NCBI RefSeq assembly: GCF_003362755.1
Contig: NZ_QKRA01000001.1
Location: forward strand, 248,001 to 312,000
Origin: Marinomonas piezotolerans
GTDB lineage: Bacteria > Pseudomonadota > Gammaproteobacteria > Pseudomonadales > Marinomonadaceae
Length of the DNA: 64,000 bases
Direction of reading: 5' to 3'
A model generated the notes under the pieces. The model did not search any database. It had not been told where the DNA came from and saw nothing but the letters and a program-made list of their open reading frames with translations. Shown piece by piece: positions 33,943 to 43,552 of this stretch. A program made the position numbers and the translations under genes. How positions within the stretch are numbered: the stretch's first letter is position 1; each line of letters opens with the position of its first letter.

Positions 33943-34299
33943 CTACTCACTTTCATCTAAAATAGCGAAAGATAAGCAGGTGCTAAATAGTGTTGCGCCA
34001 ACAATGGCGGGTGGTGCGGGAAAGAGCAAGGCGAAGAGCCCAGTCGCTGTCCAGAGGGTTTTGACGGTGCTCAATCTGCGTTTGTAGCGCTTGGTTAAAC
34101 GGCGATAATGAGGGTGCTGAAACGGTTGGTTAATATTGATTAAGTCCTTGGAATACCAACTAGGCATGAAGCGGCTAAGCGCTATTTGGGAATAAAAGAC
34201 TAAATAAATAAGCAACATGTGTTTACCTCGAAATGCCATACGTTTGACATGGTGGTGATAGTCAAAGTCTAGAACAGCGTTGATATTTTGCTTGCTCAA
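33943..34299 (-). CDS. Small inner-membrane protein of unknown function
   Basis: The 118-residue protein has two hydrophobic segments (about 28-43 and 86-112) separated by a strongly basic loop (YRRLTKRYKRRL). The probable start is TTG 34299, only 3 bp after the stop of the DTW gene, which suggests translational coupling. Family not recognised. Confidence 0.55.
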   Translation of the reverse strand: MSKQNINAVLDFDYHHHVKRMAFRGKHMLLIYLVFYSQIALSRFMPSWYSKDLININQPFQHPHYRRLTKRYKRRLSTVKTLWTATGLFALLFPAPPAIVGATLFSTCLSFAILDESE

Positions 34300-34302
34300 A
34301 TT

Positions 34303-35043
34303 TTAGTTTTTCGATGTTGGTATGTCTTTGGGAGGAAGTTGGTTTCGGCGCCGACTTAAGACGCTGTGCTGATTAAAGGTATCGTAGTAGTCGGCTAACA
34401 GTTCGCTTTGTAATGTTTCGCCATGCTGTGCTAACAGCATAGAAACAACTTCCGCGGTGGCGAATTGATGATCGTGTTTAGCTTGTCTAACCATAAATGT
34501 TTTTTGGACGTTTTCGCTAATACCAAACGTGGGAATCGAGTCTAACCAGCGACTTTGGTGGAGCATTTTACTAGCTAAGCGCCATGTGGCGTCGAGGACG
34601 ATAACGTGAAGAGGTGCGTTATTAAACGTAGGGAGCTGAGCAATATGCGCTTTATTTTTCTCACGGTGATCAGTACAAGGATACAAGATTATCGAGTGGC
34701 CATGATGTTTTTCTAAGCGCTCTATTAGATGTTTGTCTGGCTCGGTTCGTGACCAGATATATGCATCGACCTGATTTGGAAAAAGATCGGCTATAAGGCG
34801 ACCGCTGTTGGTTGGCTTGTGAATCTCGGTGTAATGATACAGTAGGGTGAACTGGATTGAAGTGCTAGATGGGTGTCGTTTATGACAGAAGCAAGCAAAT
34901 GAGGCCATTAAACAAGTAGGGCAGCGTTCTGCGTTCGACCCTCTGGCAACAAAGTCTCTTTGGCTATTTTGTTTCGCTGTGTTGCGCAGTATGTCGACCC
35001 GATGGGGAGCGAAAGTTCTTGATGTGTTGTCGTCGTTTGTCAT
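34303..35043 (-). CDS. DTW-domain tRNA-uridine aminocarboxypropyltransferase (TapT/YfiP-like)
   Basis: The 246-residue protein has the family cysteine set CPTCLMASFACFC (about 41-53) and the DTW motif as LDATWR near 149-154. TapT adds an aminocarboxypropyl group from AdoMet to U47 of tRNA. Which of the DTW subfamilies this is cannot be told by eye. Confidence 0.85.
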   Translation of the reverse strand: MTNDDNTSRTFAPHRVDILRNTAKQNSQRDFVARGSNAERCPTCLMASFACFCHKRHPSSTSIQFTLLYHYTEIHKPTNSGRLIADLFPNQVDAYIWSRTEPDKHLIERLEKHHGHSIILYPCTDHREKNKAHIAQLPTFNNAPLHVIVLDATWRLASKMLHQSRWLDSIPTFGISENVQKTFMVRQAKHDHQFATAEVVSMLLAQHGETLQSELLADYYDTFNQHSVLSRRRNQLPPKDIPTSKN

Positions 35044-35235
35044 GTTGTTGGCGGTTGGTCGTCAGAAAAGCGTTCATTTTGCACGTATTATCTGCTGGTT
35101 ACTAACGTTTGATTGTTATCTTTAGACTAATTATGCAAATTAGGTGAAATCAAAGCAGAACGTTTAAACAGGCTCTATCTAGCTTTGCGTCGGCGCGCTA
35201 AGGTTGAGCAATATGAAGTTAGTTATGAGTAAATT

Positions 35236-35994
35236 ATGAGTCGTTACATTTCGCCTGTACTGTATATATTGCTGATGTTGGTCGGCTGTGTGGCGTTTGT
35301 TGCGATAGCGGGGGTGCGAGTCGGTTTTATTGAGCCGAGTACTGCGTTCTCGATGTTGCGTAAAACCGTTTACGCCGCGTTAGTATTGACCGTGCTGACG
35401 ATTGCTTCTCTGGCTGTATGTCGGAAGGAGTGCAACCCTTCTGGTCGACGTTTCTTTATTTTGGTTGGTATTATCTCGTTTATCTACAGCATGATGTGGG
35501 TAGCGGTGTATATGCAAAAATCGAAATTGCCAGATTTGTACGACATTACGACGGACTTCACCACGCCCCCCTCTTTTATCAATATTAATTACGTTCGTAA
35601 GGCCTCTGAGCATAGTCTGAGTTACAACCCAGAGTGGGCAGAGGTCCAACAAAAGTACTATCCAAACGTTAAGCCTCTGGTCGTGGATGCTGACTTTAAA
35701 CAGGTGTATATAGAGACGCTAACGTTAGCTAGAGATAGTGGCTGGGATATCGTGTCTCAATACCCTAGCGCTGGTGTGATTGAAGCGACTGCTCGAACCC
35801 CTCTATTTGGTCTTAGAAATGATGTTGTCCTGCGTTTAGTGCGTCGGGAGGGGATGGTTCGGGTCGATATGCGATCTTGTTCGCGCACGGGGAAATCTGA
35901 TCACGGTGAAAACGCAGAACGGATTAAGCACTTTTTAAGCGATCTTAATGCTCGTTTAAATCCAGCCCCAATGGGTGTTAGCTATCGAAACTGA
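35236..35994 (+). CDS. DUF1499 membrane protein
   Basis: The 252-residue protein has three N-terminal membrane helices (about 5-28, 42-62 and 72-94) and a C-terminal DUF1499 domain with SGWDIVSQYPSAGVIEATAR and MRSCSRTGKSDHGENAERI. Function is unknown. Confidence 0.8.
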   Translation: MSRYISPVLYILLMLVGCVAFVAIAGVRVGFIEPSTAFSMLRKTVYAALVLTVLTIASLAVCRKECNPSGRRFFILVGIISFIYSMMWVAVYMQKSKLPDLYDITTDFTTPPSFININYVRKASEHSLSYNPEWAEVQQKYYPNVKPLVVDADFKQVYIETLTLARDSGWDIVSQYPSAGVIEATARTPLFGLRNDVVLRLVRREGMVRVDMRSCSRTGKSDHGENAERIKHFLSDLNARLNPAPMGVSYRN

Positions 35995-36072
35995 GTTTCG
36001 ACGTTATTTTTTCTATTCAATCTAAAGGCTGTTTTCGCTAGACTCTAAATATCTTTTTTTGGAGTTAATCGT

Positions 36073-36657
36073 GTGAATCGTCGATCTCAGCAGAAACTCA
36101 GTACCCGAGCAAACATAAAACGTACAGCCCGTGCAGCGTTTTTAGAGCGCGGCGTGGAGGCAACGACGACTCGCGAAATTAGTCGCTTGGCGGGAGTCGC
36201 TGTAGGTACTTTTTTTGTTCACTTTCCTGATAAATTGGATCTTGTGAAAGAGATCTTTTTCGACGAAATGGACTCTGCATTAAGTGCTGGTGTCGGCCAG
36301 CAATCTCCAACATCATCTCCCACCGAATACATGGTGCAAATTGCGCAGGTGTTGTTTACCTTCTACTCAAAGTACAGTGAATTTACTCGCATGATTATGC
36401 TGGACAGTGTGTCCAGTGGCGGGTTTCACGCCCAGCAGATGTCATCCGTTCGCGATGGGTTAGCAAGTCGATTTGAAGCGGTGAATATCGATGCTAATAC
36501 GGCATCGATTTTTGCTGAGAATGTGATTGCAAACTATTGGCTGGTGTTCATGGAGTGTTTGCCTAGTGGTAAATTTGATGCGCCCGCTACCATGCAGCGC
36601 CTTAATAATTTGAATTTACCCTTTAAAATTTCCTATGATAACGCGGCCAGAAAATGA
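36073..36657 (+). CDS. TetR/AcrR-family transcriptional regulator
   Basis: The 194-residue protein has the TetR helix-turn-helix (ARAAFLERGVEATTTREISRLAGVAVGTFFVHFPDK split over residues 14-50). The GTG start follows TGGAG. The C-terminal ligand domain is not recognisable. No obvious target sits beside it; radD converges from the other side. Confidence 0.87.
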   Translation: MNRRSQQKLSTRANIKRTARAAFLERGVEATTTREISRLAGVAVGTFFVHFPDKLDLVKEIFFDEMDSALSAGVGQQSPTSSPTEYMVQIAQVLFTFYSKYSEFTRMIMLDSVSSGGFHAQQMSSVRDGLASRFEAVNIDANTASIFAENVIANYWLVFMECLPSGKFDAPATMQRLNNLNLPFKISYDNAARK

Positions 36658-36661
36658 TGCT

Positions 36662-38410
36662 TTAGTTAAGTTGGTTTGCCTTTCTATATGGGCCTTGATA
36701 ATCAAATATCAGCTGCGTTACTTTCCAGTGTGATTGTTTATCTTGTTCTGCAATCACAAAATCAGGCGCGACAAGGTAAGGAATAAAGGGCCTTATTTCC
36801 TGTGCTGAGGAAAATGTTAATTTCTGTGTGCCTTGAGCAATTCGCCGAGCGAATTCTTTGTTGAACTGTGCTCTTTGTTTTGGGTAGCTGAGATTGAAGC
36901 GTTGTTTGACTTCGTCACCATCTTCATCGTGATAGGTGATAATTATGCTATTCGATTCGATTCTCCCACTTACTGCTTGGCAGCGTAAAACCTTGCAGCC
37001 AGTCAAGTTAAGCGCTTTTTTAAGTATCTCATCTGGGTCGATCAATCGCTTATGGCAATGTTGGCAGTGTCTTGCTGCTATGTCATTTTCTTCATCGCAG
37101 TACGGACAGCGCTTAAAAACAAAGCGGTAGTCACATTGATACTCCCCATCTAAGGTTTCCACTAGTCCTTGGCAGCGCCTGCCATAGTGTTCTAAAAGAG
37201 TTCCGTCCGCGGCTTTAACACCCCAGAATATGTTTTGGTGCTCACATTGGGGGCATTCGACTTGCACAAGCTGGCTCTTACTACTAGGTTTCTTGCTACC
37301 AATTTCAGGCTGAAAAATGTCATAACCAGAATTAGTGTAGTCTAGGATCAAGCAGTCTTGTTTATTGGGTGATTGGCGTAAGCCTCGGCCGACCATCTGC
37401 TGAAAAAGGCTAACGGACTCAGTTGGTCGAAGCAGGGCGATCACGTCAACATGTGGTGCATCGAACCCAGTCGTCAAAACAGAGACGTTCACAAGGTACT
37501 TTAGCTGCCTAGCCTTAAACCCCTTAATGATCTGATCCCTTTCCGCTCCTCCCGTTTCACCAGTGACGATCTGTGAGTTGGCTTTTGGTAGATAGCTGAT
37601 TATCTCCATAGCGTGTTCTACTGTACTGGCAAAAATCATGACGCCTTGGCGGTCTTGTGAAAGCTCGATTATTTGTTCGCAAATGGCTTTTGTGACTCGA
37701 GGGTGCAGCTTTACGAGCTCGTTTAGCTGTTGCTCGACGTCTCTGTTATCGTTTTCTGTGGGGGGTTGTAGAACTTTATCGAAGTTATAATGGGCAACCG
37801 CGGCGTTAAAAACGTTAGGCTCAGTTAAGTACCCAGATTTTACCAACCTTCTGAGAGGTAGCTCGTAAATGCATTTTTTGAAGAATGGCGATTCAACGTC
37901 TCGAAAAAAGCCCCAGTAGTGTTGATGGTATATCCAGCCACTATCGAGCCGATAAGGCGTTGCTGTTAATCCTAGGATTTTTAAGTTGGGGTTCATTTCG
38001 AGAAAATGCTTAATGACTGTGTGGTATTGGCCTTGCTCAGTTTTGGGGATTCGATGGCATTCATCGATAATAAGCAGTGATAATGGGTCAGATATACGAT
38101 CGAGGGCTCTAGCGAGACTTTGAATGCTAGCAAAGGTAACGTCGTGCTGGAGTTGTTTTTTCTTTAGGCCAGCTGCGTATATGCCGCCGTCCACTCCAAG
38201 AGCGGATAGTTTTTGATGGTTTTGTTCTACCAATTCTTTTACGTGAGCCAAGCAGATGACTTTATGTTTTGCCAGGCGGCATAATTCCGCTATGACGAGG
38301 CTTTTGCCAGCGCCTGTCGGGAGCACAATGACGGCCGAATCATTGGATTGGCGAAAGTGCTTTAGTGTCGCGTCGACAGCTTCTTGCTGGTAGTCACGTA
38401 ATTGATACAT
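36662..38410 (-). CDS. radD: DEAD/DEAH-box helicase RadD (YejH)
   Basis: The 582-residue SF2 helicase-like protein has Walker A PTGAGKS near 31-37, DECH near 116-119, ATPYR and the motif VI region GRGLRQSP. Two zinc-binding clusters (CPQC...C and CPYC...C) occupy about 385-450. RadD assists RecA-mediated repair in E. coli; the length (586 there) matches. Confidence 0.88.
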   Translation of the reverse strand: MYQLRDYQQEAVDATLKHFRQSNDSAVIVLPTGAGKSLVIAELCRLAKHKVICLAHVKELVEQNHQKLSALGVDGGIYAAGLKKKQLQHDVTFASIQSLARALDRISDPLSLLIIDECHRIPKTEQGQYHTVIKHFLEMNPNLKILGLTATPYRLDSGWIYHQHYWGFFRDVESPFFKKCIYELPLRRLVKSGYLTEPNVFNAAVAHYNFDKVLQPPTENDNRDVEQQLNELVKLHPRVTKAICEQIIELSQDRQGVMIFASTVEHAMEIISYLPKANSQIVTGETGGAERDQIIKGFKARQLKYLVNVSVLTTGFDAPHVDVIALLRPTESVSLFQQMVGRGLRQSPNKQDCLILDYTNSGYDIFQPEIGSKKPSSKSQLVQVECPQCEHQNIFWGVKAADGTLLEHYGRRCQGLVETLDGEYQCDYRFVFKRCPYCDEENDIAARHCQHCHKRLIDPDEILKKALNLTGCKVLRCQAVSGRIESNSIIITYHDEDGDEVKQRFNLSYPKQRAQFNKEFARRIAQGTQKLTFSSAQEIRPFIPYLVAPDFVIAEQDKQSHWKVTQLIFDYQGPYRKANQLN

Positions 38411-38502
38411 TTCTGTTTAAGTCATCTCAATAATCTGTGTTATCGATGGGCACGCTACAGTATCATTCCACGCTTTACAATCTTCATATATAGGTTCTCT
38501 CT

Positions 38503-39156
38503 ATGACTGCTATCGTCCCATTTACGTCAGCATCGCCCTTCGATAAAGTGATGGCGGATATTCGTGAAAAAGGATGGAGTGTCACGGATGGATTTTTCTC
38601 TGATGAGCTAATTGATGCGCTCTTATTGGATATATCTGAGATAGATAACGCTTACATGAAGCAAGCTGGGGTAGGGCGCTCTAGTGATCACCAAGTTGTG
38701 CTGAATCGCCGAAGCGATTATATCCGTTGGATCGATCCAGTTACGCCTGCGCGTAAATCATTTTTAGACGCAATGTTAGAGCTTCGCCTAGAGTTCAATC
38801 GACGTCTTTTTATGGGGTTGTGGGATTATGAAGCACACTTTTCTCGCTACGAACACGGCGCCTTTTATGAAAAGCATGTCGACGCGTTTAAAGGAAAAAG
38901 TAACCGAGTTCTATCGACAGTGCTCTATCTTAACGAAGATTGGTCCGATGCTGACGGCGGGCAGCTTGTGTTGTTTGATGAGCATGACGAGTCAAAAAAG
39001 ATTGGTCAGTTTGCGCCGATTAAGGGGCGATTGGCTATTTTTCTTAGCGAAGAGTTTCCTCACGAGGTGCTGGCCTCTCAGCGTACACGACACAGCATTG
39101 CTGGCTGGTTCCGAGTGAATAACAGCATTCAGAATCAGGTTGATCCAGATCAATAA
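38503..39156 (+). CDS. 2-oxoglutarate/Fe(II) dioxygenase, prolyl 4-hydroxylase-like
   Basis: The 217-residue protein has the double-stranded beta-helix signature: HVDAF (HxD), LSTVLYLNEDW, GGQLVLF, FPHEVL with the distal His, and RHSIAGWFR with the 2-oxoglutarate arginine. The substrate is not known; related proteins hydroxylate proline in ribosomal proteins or elongation factors. Confidence 0.85.
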   Translation: MTAIVPFTSASPFDKVMADIREKGWSVTDGFFSDELIDALLLDISEIDNAYMKQAGVGRSSDHQVVLNRRSDYIRWIDPVTPARKSFLDAMLELRLEFNRRLFMGLWDYEAHFSRYEHGAFYEKHVDAFKGKSNRVLSTVLYLNEDWSDADGGQLVLFDEHDESKKIGQFAPIKGRLAIFLSEEFPHEVLASQRTRHSIAGWFRVNNSIQNQVDPDQ

Positions 39157-39247
39157 TGTTCGCAATTTAAGCGTCATTTCACTATAATTCGCGCCTTAAT
39201 TCAAAGGCTCTGGTTTTACGTTCCAGATCGCGTTAGGAGAGAAAGAC

Positions 39248-40240
39248 GTGTCAAAAGTTGTAGTATGTGCGCTGTATAAGTTTGTTCAATTAGATAACTA
39301 TGAAGCGTTGCGTGAACCGCTTCGTGAGTTGCTCGAAACGAACGAAGTTCGTGGAACTTTGTTGTTAGCGAAAGAAGGTATTAACGGTACCGTAGCAGGG
39401 AGTCGTGAGGGCATTGATGCGATGTTGGCTTGGTTGGCTCAGCAACCAGGGTTGGACAATATCGGGTATAAAGAGTCTTACGATGAAGAAATGCCATTCT
39501 ACCGCACGAAAGTAAAACTAAAGAAAGAAATTGTTACCATGGGTGTTGAAGGTATCGATCCTCGCAAAGTCGTCGGTACCTACGTCAAGCCGAAAGATTG
39601 GAATGCTCTAATTTCTGATCCGGACGTTGTTCTAATTGATACCCGTAACGACTATGAGTATCAGATTGGTACGTTTGATAATGCGATCAACCCAAAAACA
39701 GATACGTTTCGAGAATTCCCGCAATACGTAGAAGAAAATTTAGATCCCAAGAAAAACAAGAAAGTTGCGATGTTTTGTACGGGGGGCATCCGTTGCGAGA
39801 AATCAACAGCTTATTTGAAAGAGCAGGGGTTTGAGGAGGTTTATCACCTAGAAGGTGGTATCCTTAAGTACTTAGAAGAAGTACCTGAAGAAGAAACCAT
39901 GTGGCGGGGCGAGTGTTTTGTTTTTGATAACCGTGTGTCGGTTAATCATAAGCTTGAAAAAGGCGAATACGATCAATGTCACGCTTGTCGTATGCCGATT
40001 ACTGAAGAAGAAAAGCAAGATGAGCGCTTTGAGCAAGGCGTAAGTTGCTCACATTGTTTTGATAAGTACACCGATGAACAGCGTCAGCGATTTATTGAGC
40101 GTGAACGCCAAGTTCAGCTGGCTCGCCAACGTGGTGAGGCGCACATCGGCGCAGACGTTACCGATGCGGTAGAAAAACATCGACGCGAGAAAGAATTGGA
40201 GCGCGAGCGTCAACGAAACGTTGCGAATCAAGCAAATTAA
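39248..40240 (+). CDS. trhO: tRNA uridine(34) hydroxylase TrhO (YceA), rhodanese domain
   Basis: The 330-residue protein has the family N-terminal domain ([11 protein letters not shown] near 40-50) and a rhodanese domain with the active cysteine in [12 protein letters not shown] near 176-187. A Cys-rich segment CHACRMPI...CSHCFDKY follows. TrhO hydroxylates U34 of tRNA, the first step to cmo5U/mcmo5U. The GTG start has TAGGAGAG upstream. A terminator follows. Confidence 0.93.
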   Translation: MSKVVVCALYKFVQLDNYEALREPLRELLETNEVRGTLLLAKEGINGTVAGSREGIDAMLAWLAQQPGLDNIGYKESYDEEMPFYRTKVKLKKEIVTMGVEGIDPRKVVGTYVKPKDWNALISDPDVVLIDTRNDYEYQIGTFDNAINPKTDTFREFPQYVEENLDPKKNKKVAMFCTGGIRCEKSTAYLKEQGFEEVYHLEGGILKYLEEVPEEETMWRGECFVFDNRVSVNHKLEKGEYDQCHACRMPITEEEKQDERFEQGVSCSHCFDKYTDEQRQRFIERERQVQLARQRGEAHIGADVTDAVEKHRREKELERERQRNVANQAN

Positions 40241-40257
40241 TCGATTGATTCGAAAAT

Positions 40258-40286
40258 TAAAGGTCAGCCAGCGCTGGCCTTTTTTG
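40258..40286 (+). terminator. Rho-independent terminator after trhO
   Basis: AAGGTCAGC pairs with GCTGGCCTT (one G-T pair) and is followed by T-run TTTTTT. Confidence 0.88.
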
Positions 40287-40469
40287 TTTATGAAAAACGC
40301 ACACTCCTTGATAAAGGATGTGATCAGTCTATTGCAAATGCTTCGTTTCTTTTCTGACTCAAAAAGCTTAGAATTCAGGTAATTACATTGTTGCGTTAAA
40401 GATAGAAATCGCGATAGACGTATTCACGCTGTTTATACACGGCCTCAATTATTCACCAGATCAGACTGC

Positions 40470-42599
40470 ATGAGCTATCAAGTACTCGCACGAAAGTGGC
40501 GACCACAAACTTTCCTTGAAATGGCAGGGCAAGATCATGTGCTGCAGGCATTGGTTAATGCCCTTCGTCAGCAGCGCTTGCATCATGCTTACCTGTTTAC
40601 GGGAACACGTGGTGTTGGTAAAACCACCATCGCTCGTATCTTTGCCAAATGTCTAAATTGTGAAACCAATGGTATCTCCCCTGAGCCTTGTGGCACCTGT
40701 GATAGCTGTCGCGAAATTGTCGAAGGTCGTTTTGTTGACTTGATTGAGGTTGATGCTGCATCGCGAACCAAAGTAGAAGATACCCGCGAGCTATTAGAAA
40801 ACGTTCAATACGCGCCCACTCGTGGTCGCTTCAAAGTGTATCTCATAGACGAGGTGCACATGCTATCCACTCATTCCTTTAACGCACTGCTGAAAACTCT
40901 AGAAGAACCACCGGAGCACGTGAAGTTTTTGTTGGCGACAACTGACCCTCAAAAACTGCCAGTAACGATTTTATCGCGTTGTTTGCAATTCAATTTAAAG
41001 AATATGTCTCCTCAGCGTGTGGTGGACTATTTGCAAACGGTATTGAACGCAGAGAGTGTTACCTACGATCAGCCAGCTTTGTGGCAAATAGGGCAAGCTG
41101 CTAATGGCAGCATGCGAGATGCCTTAAGTCTGACAGATCAGGCCATTGCGTTTGGCGATGGTGAGATCTCTGAGACCAGCGTCACCTCAATGCTTGGACT
41201 GGTGAACCAAAGCCAAATTTTGTCATTATTGGAAACAGTTGCCAGCAAGAATGCGGCAGAGACGCTTGTTAAAATAAACGCTTTAGCCGATTACCAGCCG
41301 GACTTCTATTCTATTTGTGGCTCTTTGCTCGACACATTGCATCGAGTTGCGATCGAGCAGCAGGTGCCCGGAGTCTTGGTTGACCAAATGGGGGATTTGG
41401 CACGTATCAAGGCCTTAGCAGCAAGTGTGAGTGCAGAAGAAGTGCAGGTGATGTATCAAAGCCTTCTGATAGGGCGTCGTGATTTGCCTCTATCTCATGC
41501 TCCGAAAGCGGGCTTTGAAATGTTAATGTTGCGGTTGATCGCTTTTCGCCCTGCAGGAGCGATGACTGTCAGTTACGAAGCACCGCCAGCATCCTATAGC
41601 TCTGATTCGATGGTGCCTAGTTCGACCCCTGAGTCTGTATCGAATAGCCCAACAGAGCAGGCGCTTTCTAAAACGGAAGATGAGCAAAAAAAAACTTCTG
41701 ATATACAATTAGGCTCTTACTCAGATGAACCAGTACAAGAGCTTGAGAATATTAAAGAAGCAGTTGTCGACCTAGATCATGAAAGTACTCAGCTTTCTAA
41801 CTCTAGCGACCTTTCTCCTGCAGCTGTTCCGTCTACAGAGCGGCCGCCTTGGGAAGATGCACCGGCTGAGCCAGAAATCGACATCTCTGAACCTAGTCGC
41901 GCAGCGTTCGATTTAAGTGTTGAAGTCAAAGACCAAGAGATCAGCGAGATCGATTCTGCTCCAAGTGAGCGACTTTCTAAAATGCTATCTGAAGATAGTG
42001 ATCTGTCAGAAGAAGAGTCAGATGAAGATGCTGACGAAAGAGCAATTGCAGAAACCGAAGATCCTTATCGTTCGGCTGCCAGTCTCGTAGAAGCTGTTGT
42101 TGAAGAAGATTCTGAAGAAGCGTCACAATCGGCTGCGGCTAAAAATATTGCAAATACGGTGACTCAGCCTGCACTTGGTATGCCGCTCCCTGATATCGCT
42201 CATTTTAAAGATATGACAATGAATCTTTGGTGGCTGGTAGCGCCAAGGTTGAAATTGACAGGGTTAGTACAAAATATAGCGATGAACTCATCATTAGTGG
42301 ATGCTTCTGAACAAGGGATCAAACTGCAAGTGCCGCTAGAGTACGGGCATATGCTGAATCAAACACGCTACGAACAGATTCAGTCGGAATTGTCGAGTTT
42401 CTTTTCTGTTTCGGTGCCTTTGATTATTGATACAGTCGCAGAAGTGGATGGCGTTACGGCTGAAGAGTTTGCTGCTAGTAAGCGAGCAGAAGCACTTCAA
42501 TCAGCGATCAATCATTTAAATGCTCACCCGGTTGTCAAAGCGCTATCAGACACATTGGGCGGGCAAGTGTTATACGATACTGTCAAAGTAAAAGCTTAA
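40470..42599 (+). CDS. dnaX: DNA polymerase III subunits tau and gamma
   Basis: The 709-residue clamp-loader ATPase has Walker A GTRGVGKTT near 45-53, the zinc cluster CLNCETNG...CGTCDSC (about 64-79), LIDEVHML near 126-133 and SRC near 171. A long acidic linker (about 375-560) precedes the tau-specific C-terminal domain that binds the alpha subunit. A run of nine A at 41686-41694 with stops in both shifted frames suggests that a short gamma form is also made. ybaB and recR follow, as in E. coli. Confidence 0.96.
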   Translation: MSYQVLARKWRPQTFLEMAGQDHVLQALVNALRQQRLHHAYLFTGTRGVGKTTIARIFAKCLNCETNGISPEPCGTCDSCREIVEGRFVDLIEVDAASRTKVEDTRELLENVQYAPTRGRFKVYLIDEVHMLSTHSFNALLKTLEEPPEHVKFLLATTDPQKLPVTILSRCLQFNLKNMSPQRVVDYLQTVLNAESVTYDQPALWQIGQAANGSMRDALSLTDQAIAFGDGEISETSVTSMLGLVNQSQILSLLETVASKNAAETLVKINALADYQPDFYSICGSLLDTLHRVAIEQQVPGVLVDQMGDLARIKALAASVSAEEVQVMYQSLLIGRRDLPLSHAPKAGFEMLMLRLIAFRPAGAMTVSYEAPPASYSSDSMVPSSTPESVSNSPTEQALSKTEDEQKKTSDIQLGSYSDEPVQELENIKEAVVDLDHESTQLSNSSDLSPAAVPSTERPPWEDAPAEPEIDISEPSRAAFDLSVEVKDQEISEIDSAPSERLSKMLSEDSDLSEEESDEDADERAIAETEDPYRSAASLVEAVVEEDSEEASQSAAAKNIANTVTQPALGMPLPDIAHFKDMTMNLWWLVAPRLKLTGLVQNIAMNSSLVDASEQGIKLQVPLEYGHMLNQTRYEQIQSELSSFFSVSVPLIIDTVAEVDGVTAEEFAASKRAEALQSAINHLNAHPVVKALSDTLGGQVLYDTVKVKA
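41675..41712 (+). promoter_or_regulatory. Probable frameshift or slippage site for the gamma subunit
   Basis: GGAAG at 41675, a weak internal Shine-Dalgarno, precedes nine A (41686-41694) that include the heptamer A-AAA-AAA in the right phase for a -1 shift. After a -1 shift, two codons (Asn-Phe) lead to TGA at 41699, giving about 410 residues. The +1 frame stops at TAG 41710. E. coli gamma has 431 residues; Thermus uses an A9 run by transcriptional slippage. Confidence 0.6.
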
Positions 42600-42620
42600 G
42601 TTATTTATTGGAGAGTTACT

Positions 42621-42947
42621 ATGTTTAAAGGTGGTATGGGTAATATGATGCGCCAAGCGCAGAAAATGCAGGAAAACATGCAGAAAGCCCAAGAAGAAAT
42701 CGGAAATATGGAAGTTGAAGGCACTGCAGGAGCGGGTCTTGTAAAAGTTATCATGACTGGACGCCATGATGTTAAGCGCGTATCAATTGATGATTCGTTG
42801 TTTGAAGATGATAAGGAAATGTTAGAGGACTTAGTGGCTGCAGCGATGAATGATGCAGTACGTAATATCGAACAAACTTCAAAAGACAAAATGGCACAGG
42901 CAACGGAAGGGATGCCTATCCCTCCTGGTTTTAAGATGCCTTTCTAG
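42621..42947 (+). CDS. ybaB: YbaB/EbfC nucleoid-associated protein
   Basis: The 108-residue protein has the family start [20 protein letters not shown], the conserved [19 protein letters not shown] and a C-terminal [12 protein letters not shown]. It binds DNA as a dimer and is encoded between dnaX and recR as in most bacteria. A GGAGAG signal precedes the ATG. Confidence 0.95.
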   Translation: MFKGGMGNMMRQAQKMQENMQKAQEEIGNMEVEGTAGAGLVKVIMTGRHDVKRVSIDDSLFEDDKEMLEDLVAAAMNDAVRNIEQTSKDKMAQATEGMPIPPGFKMPF

Positions 42948-42957
42948 GAGTAATGGA

Positions 42958-43551
42958 TTGTTCAGCCCGTTGATCAAAGAGTTAATAGAATCTTTGCGTT
43001 GTTTACCTGGCGTAGGGCCAAAGTCAGCTCAAAAAATGGCGCTTTATTTACTAGAGCGTGATTCTCAAGGTGCAGATCGCCTTGCTGAGTCTTTACGTCA
43101 TGCGCTTGATAAAGTGGGGCGCTGTAGCCAATGTCGAACACTGACCGAAGACAGCTTATGTCAGGTCTGCGCAGATGATGAGCGAAATCGCTCGCGTTTA
43201 TGTATTGTGGAAACGCCAGCAGATGTCATTGCGATAGAGAGTACCAAGCAATTTGATGGTTTATATTTTGTATTAATGGGGCATTTGTCTCCCATTGATG
43301 GAATAGGGCCAGATGAACTCGGGCTTGATCGACTTGATATGCTGACGACAGATCACGGTGTTGAAGAAGTTATTATTGCCACGAACAGCACCGTAGAAGG
43401 TGAAGCTACTTGCCATTACATCGCACAGATGTTGAAGCCTAAAGGAATCGATGTGAGTCGAATTGCGCAAGGTGTACCAATGGGAGGTGAATTAGAATAC
43501 GTTGACGGAAATACTTTGGCGTTGGCGCTTGAAGGCCGGAAAAAACTTTAA
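42958..43551 (+). CDS. recR: Recombination mediator protein RecR
   Basis: The 197-residue protein has the helix-hairpin-helix [13 protein letters not shown], the zinc finger [16 protein letters not shown], the Toprim segment [14 protein letters not shown] and the C-terminal Walker B-like DGNTLALA. It acts with RecO/RecF to load RecA on gaps. The start is TTG 42958 with AGGAG 7 nt upstream; the ATG at 42953 is out of frame. E. coli RecR has 201 residues. Confidence 0.95.
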   Translation: MFSPLIKELIESLRCLPGVGPKSAQKMALYLLERDSQGADRLAESLRHALDKVGRCSQCRTLTEDSLCQVCADDERNRSRLCIVETPADVIAIESTKQFDGLYFVLMGHLSPIDGIGPDELGLDRLDMLTTDHGVEEVIIATNSTVEGEATCHYIAQMLKPKGIDVSRIAQGVPMGGELEYVDGNTLALALEGRKKL

Positions 43552-43552
43552 C

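Noticed and set aside
40287..40469. 4.5S RNA or tRNA gene upstream of dnaX
   Set aside because: The conserved 4.5S core is absent and no cloverleaf can be drawn.
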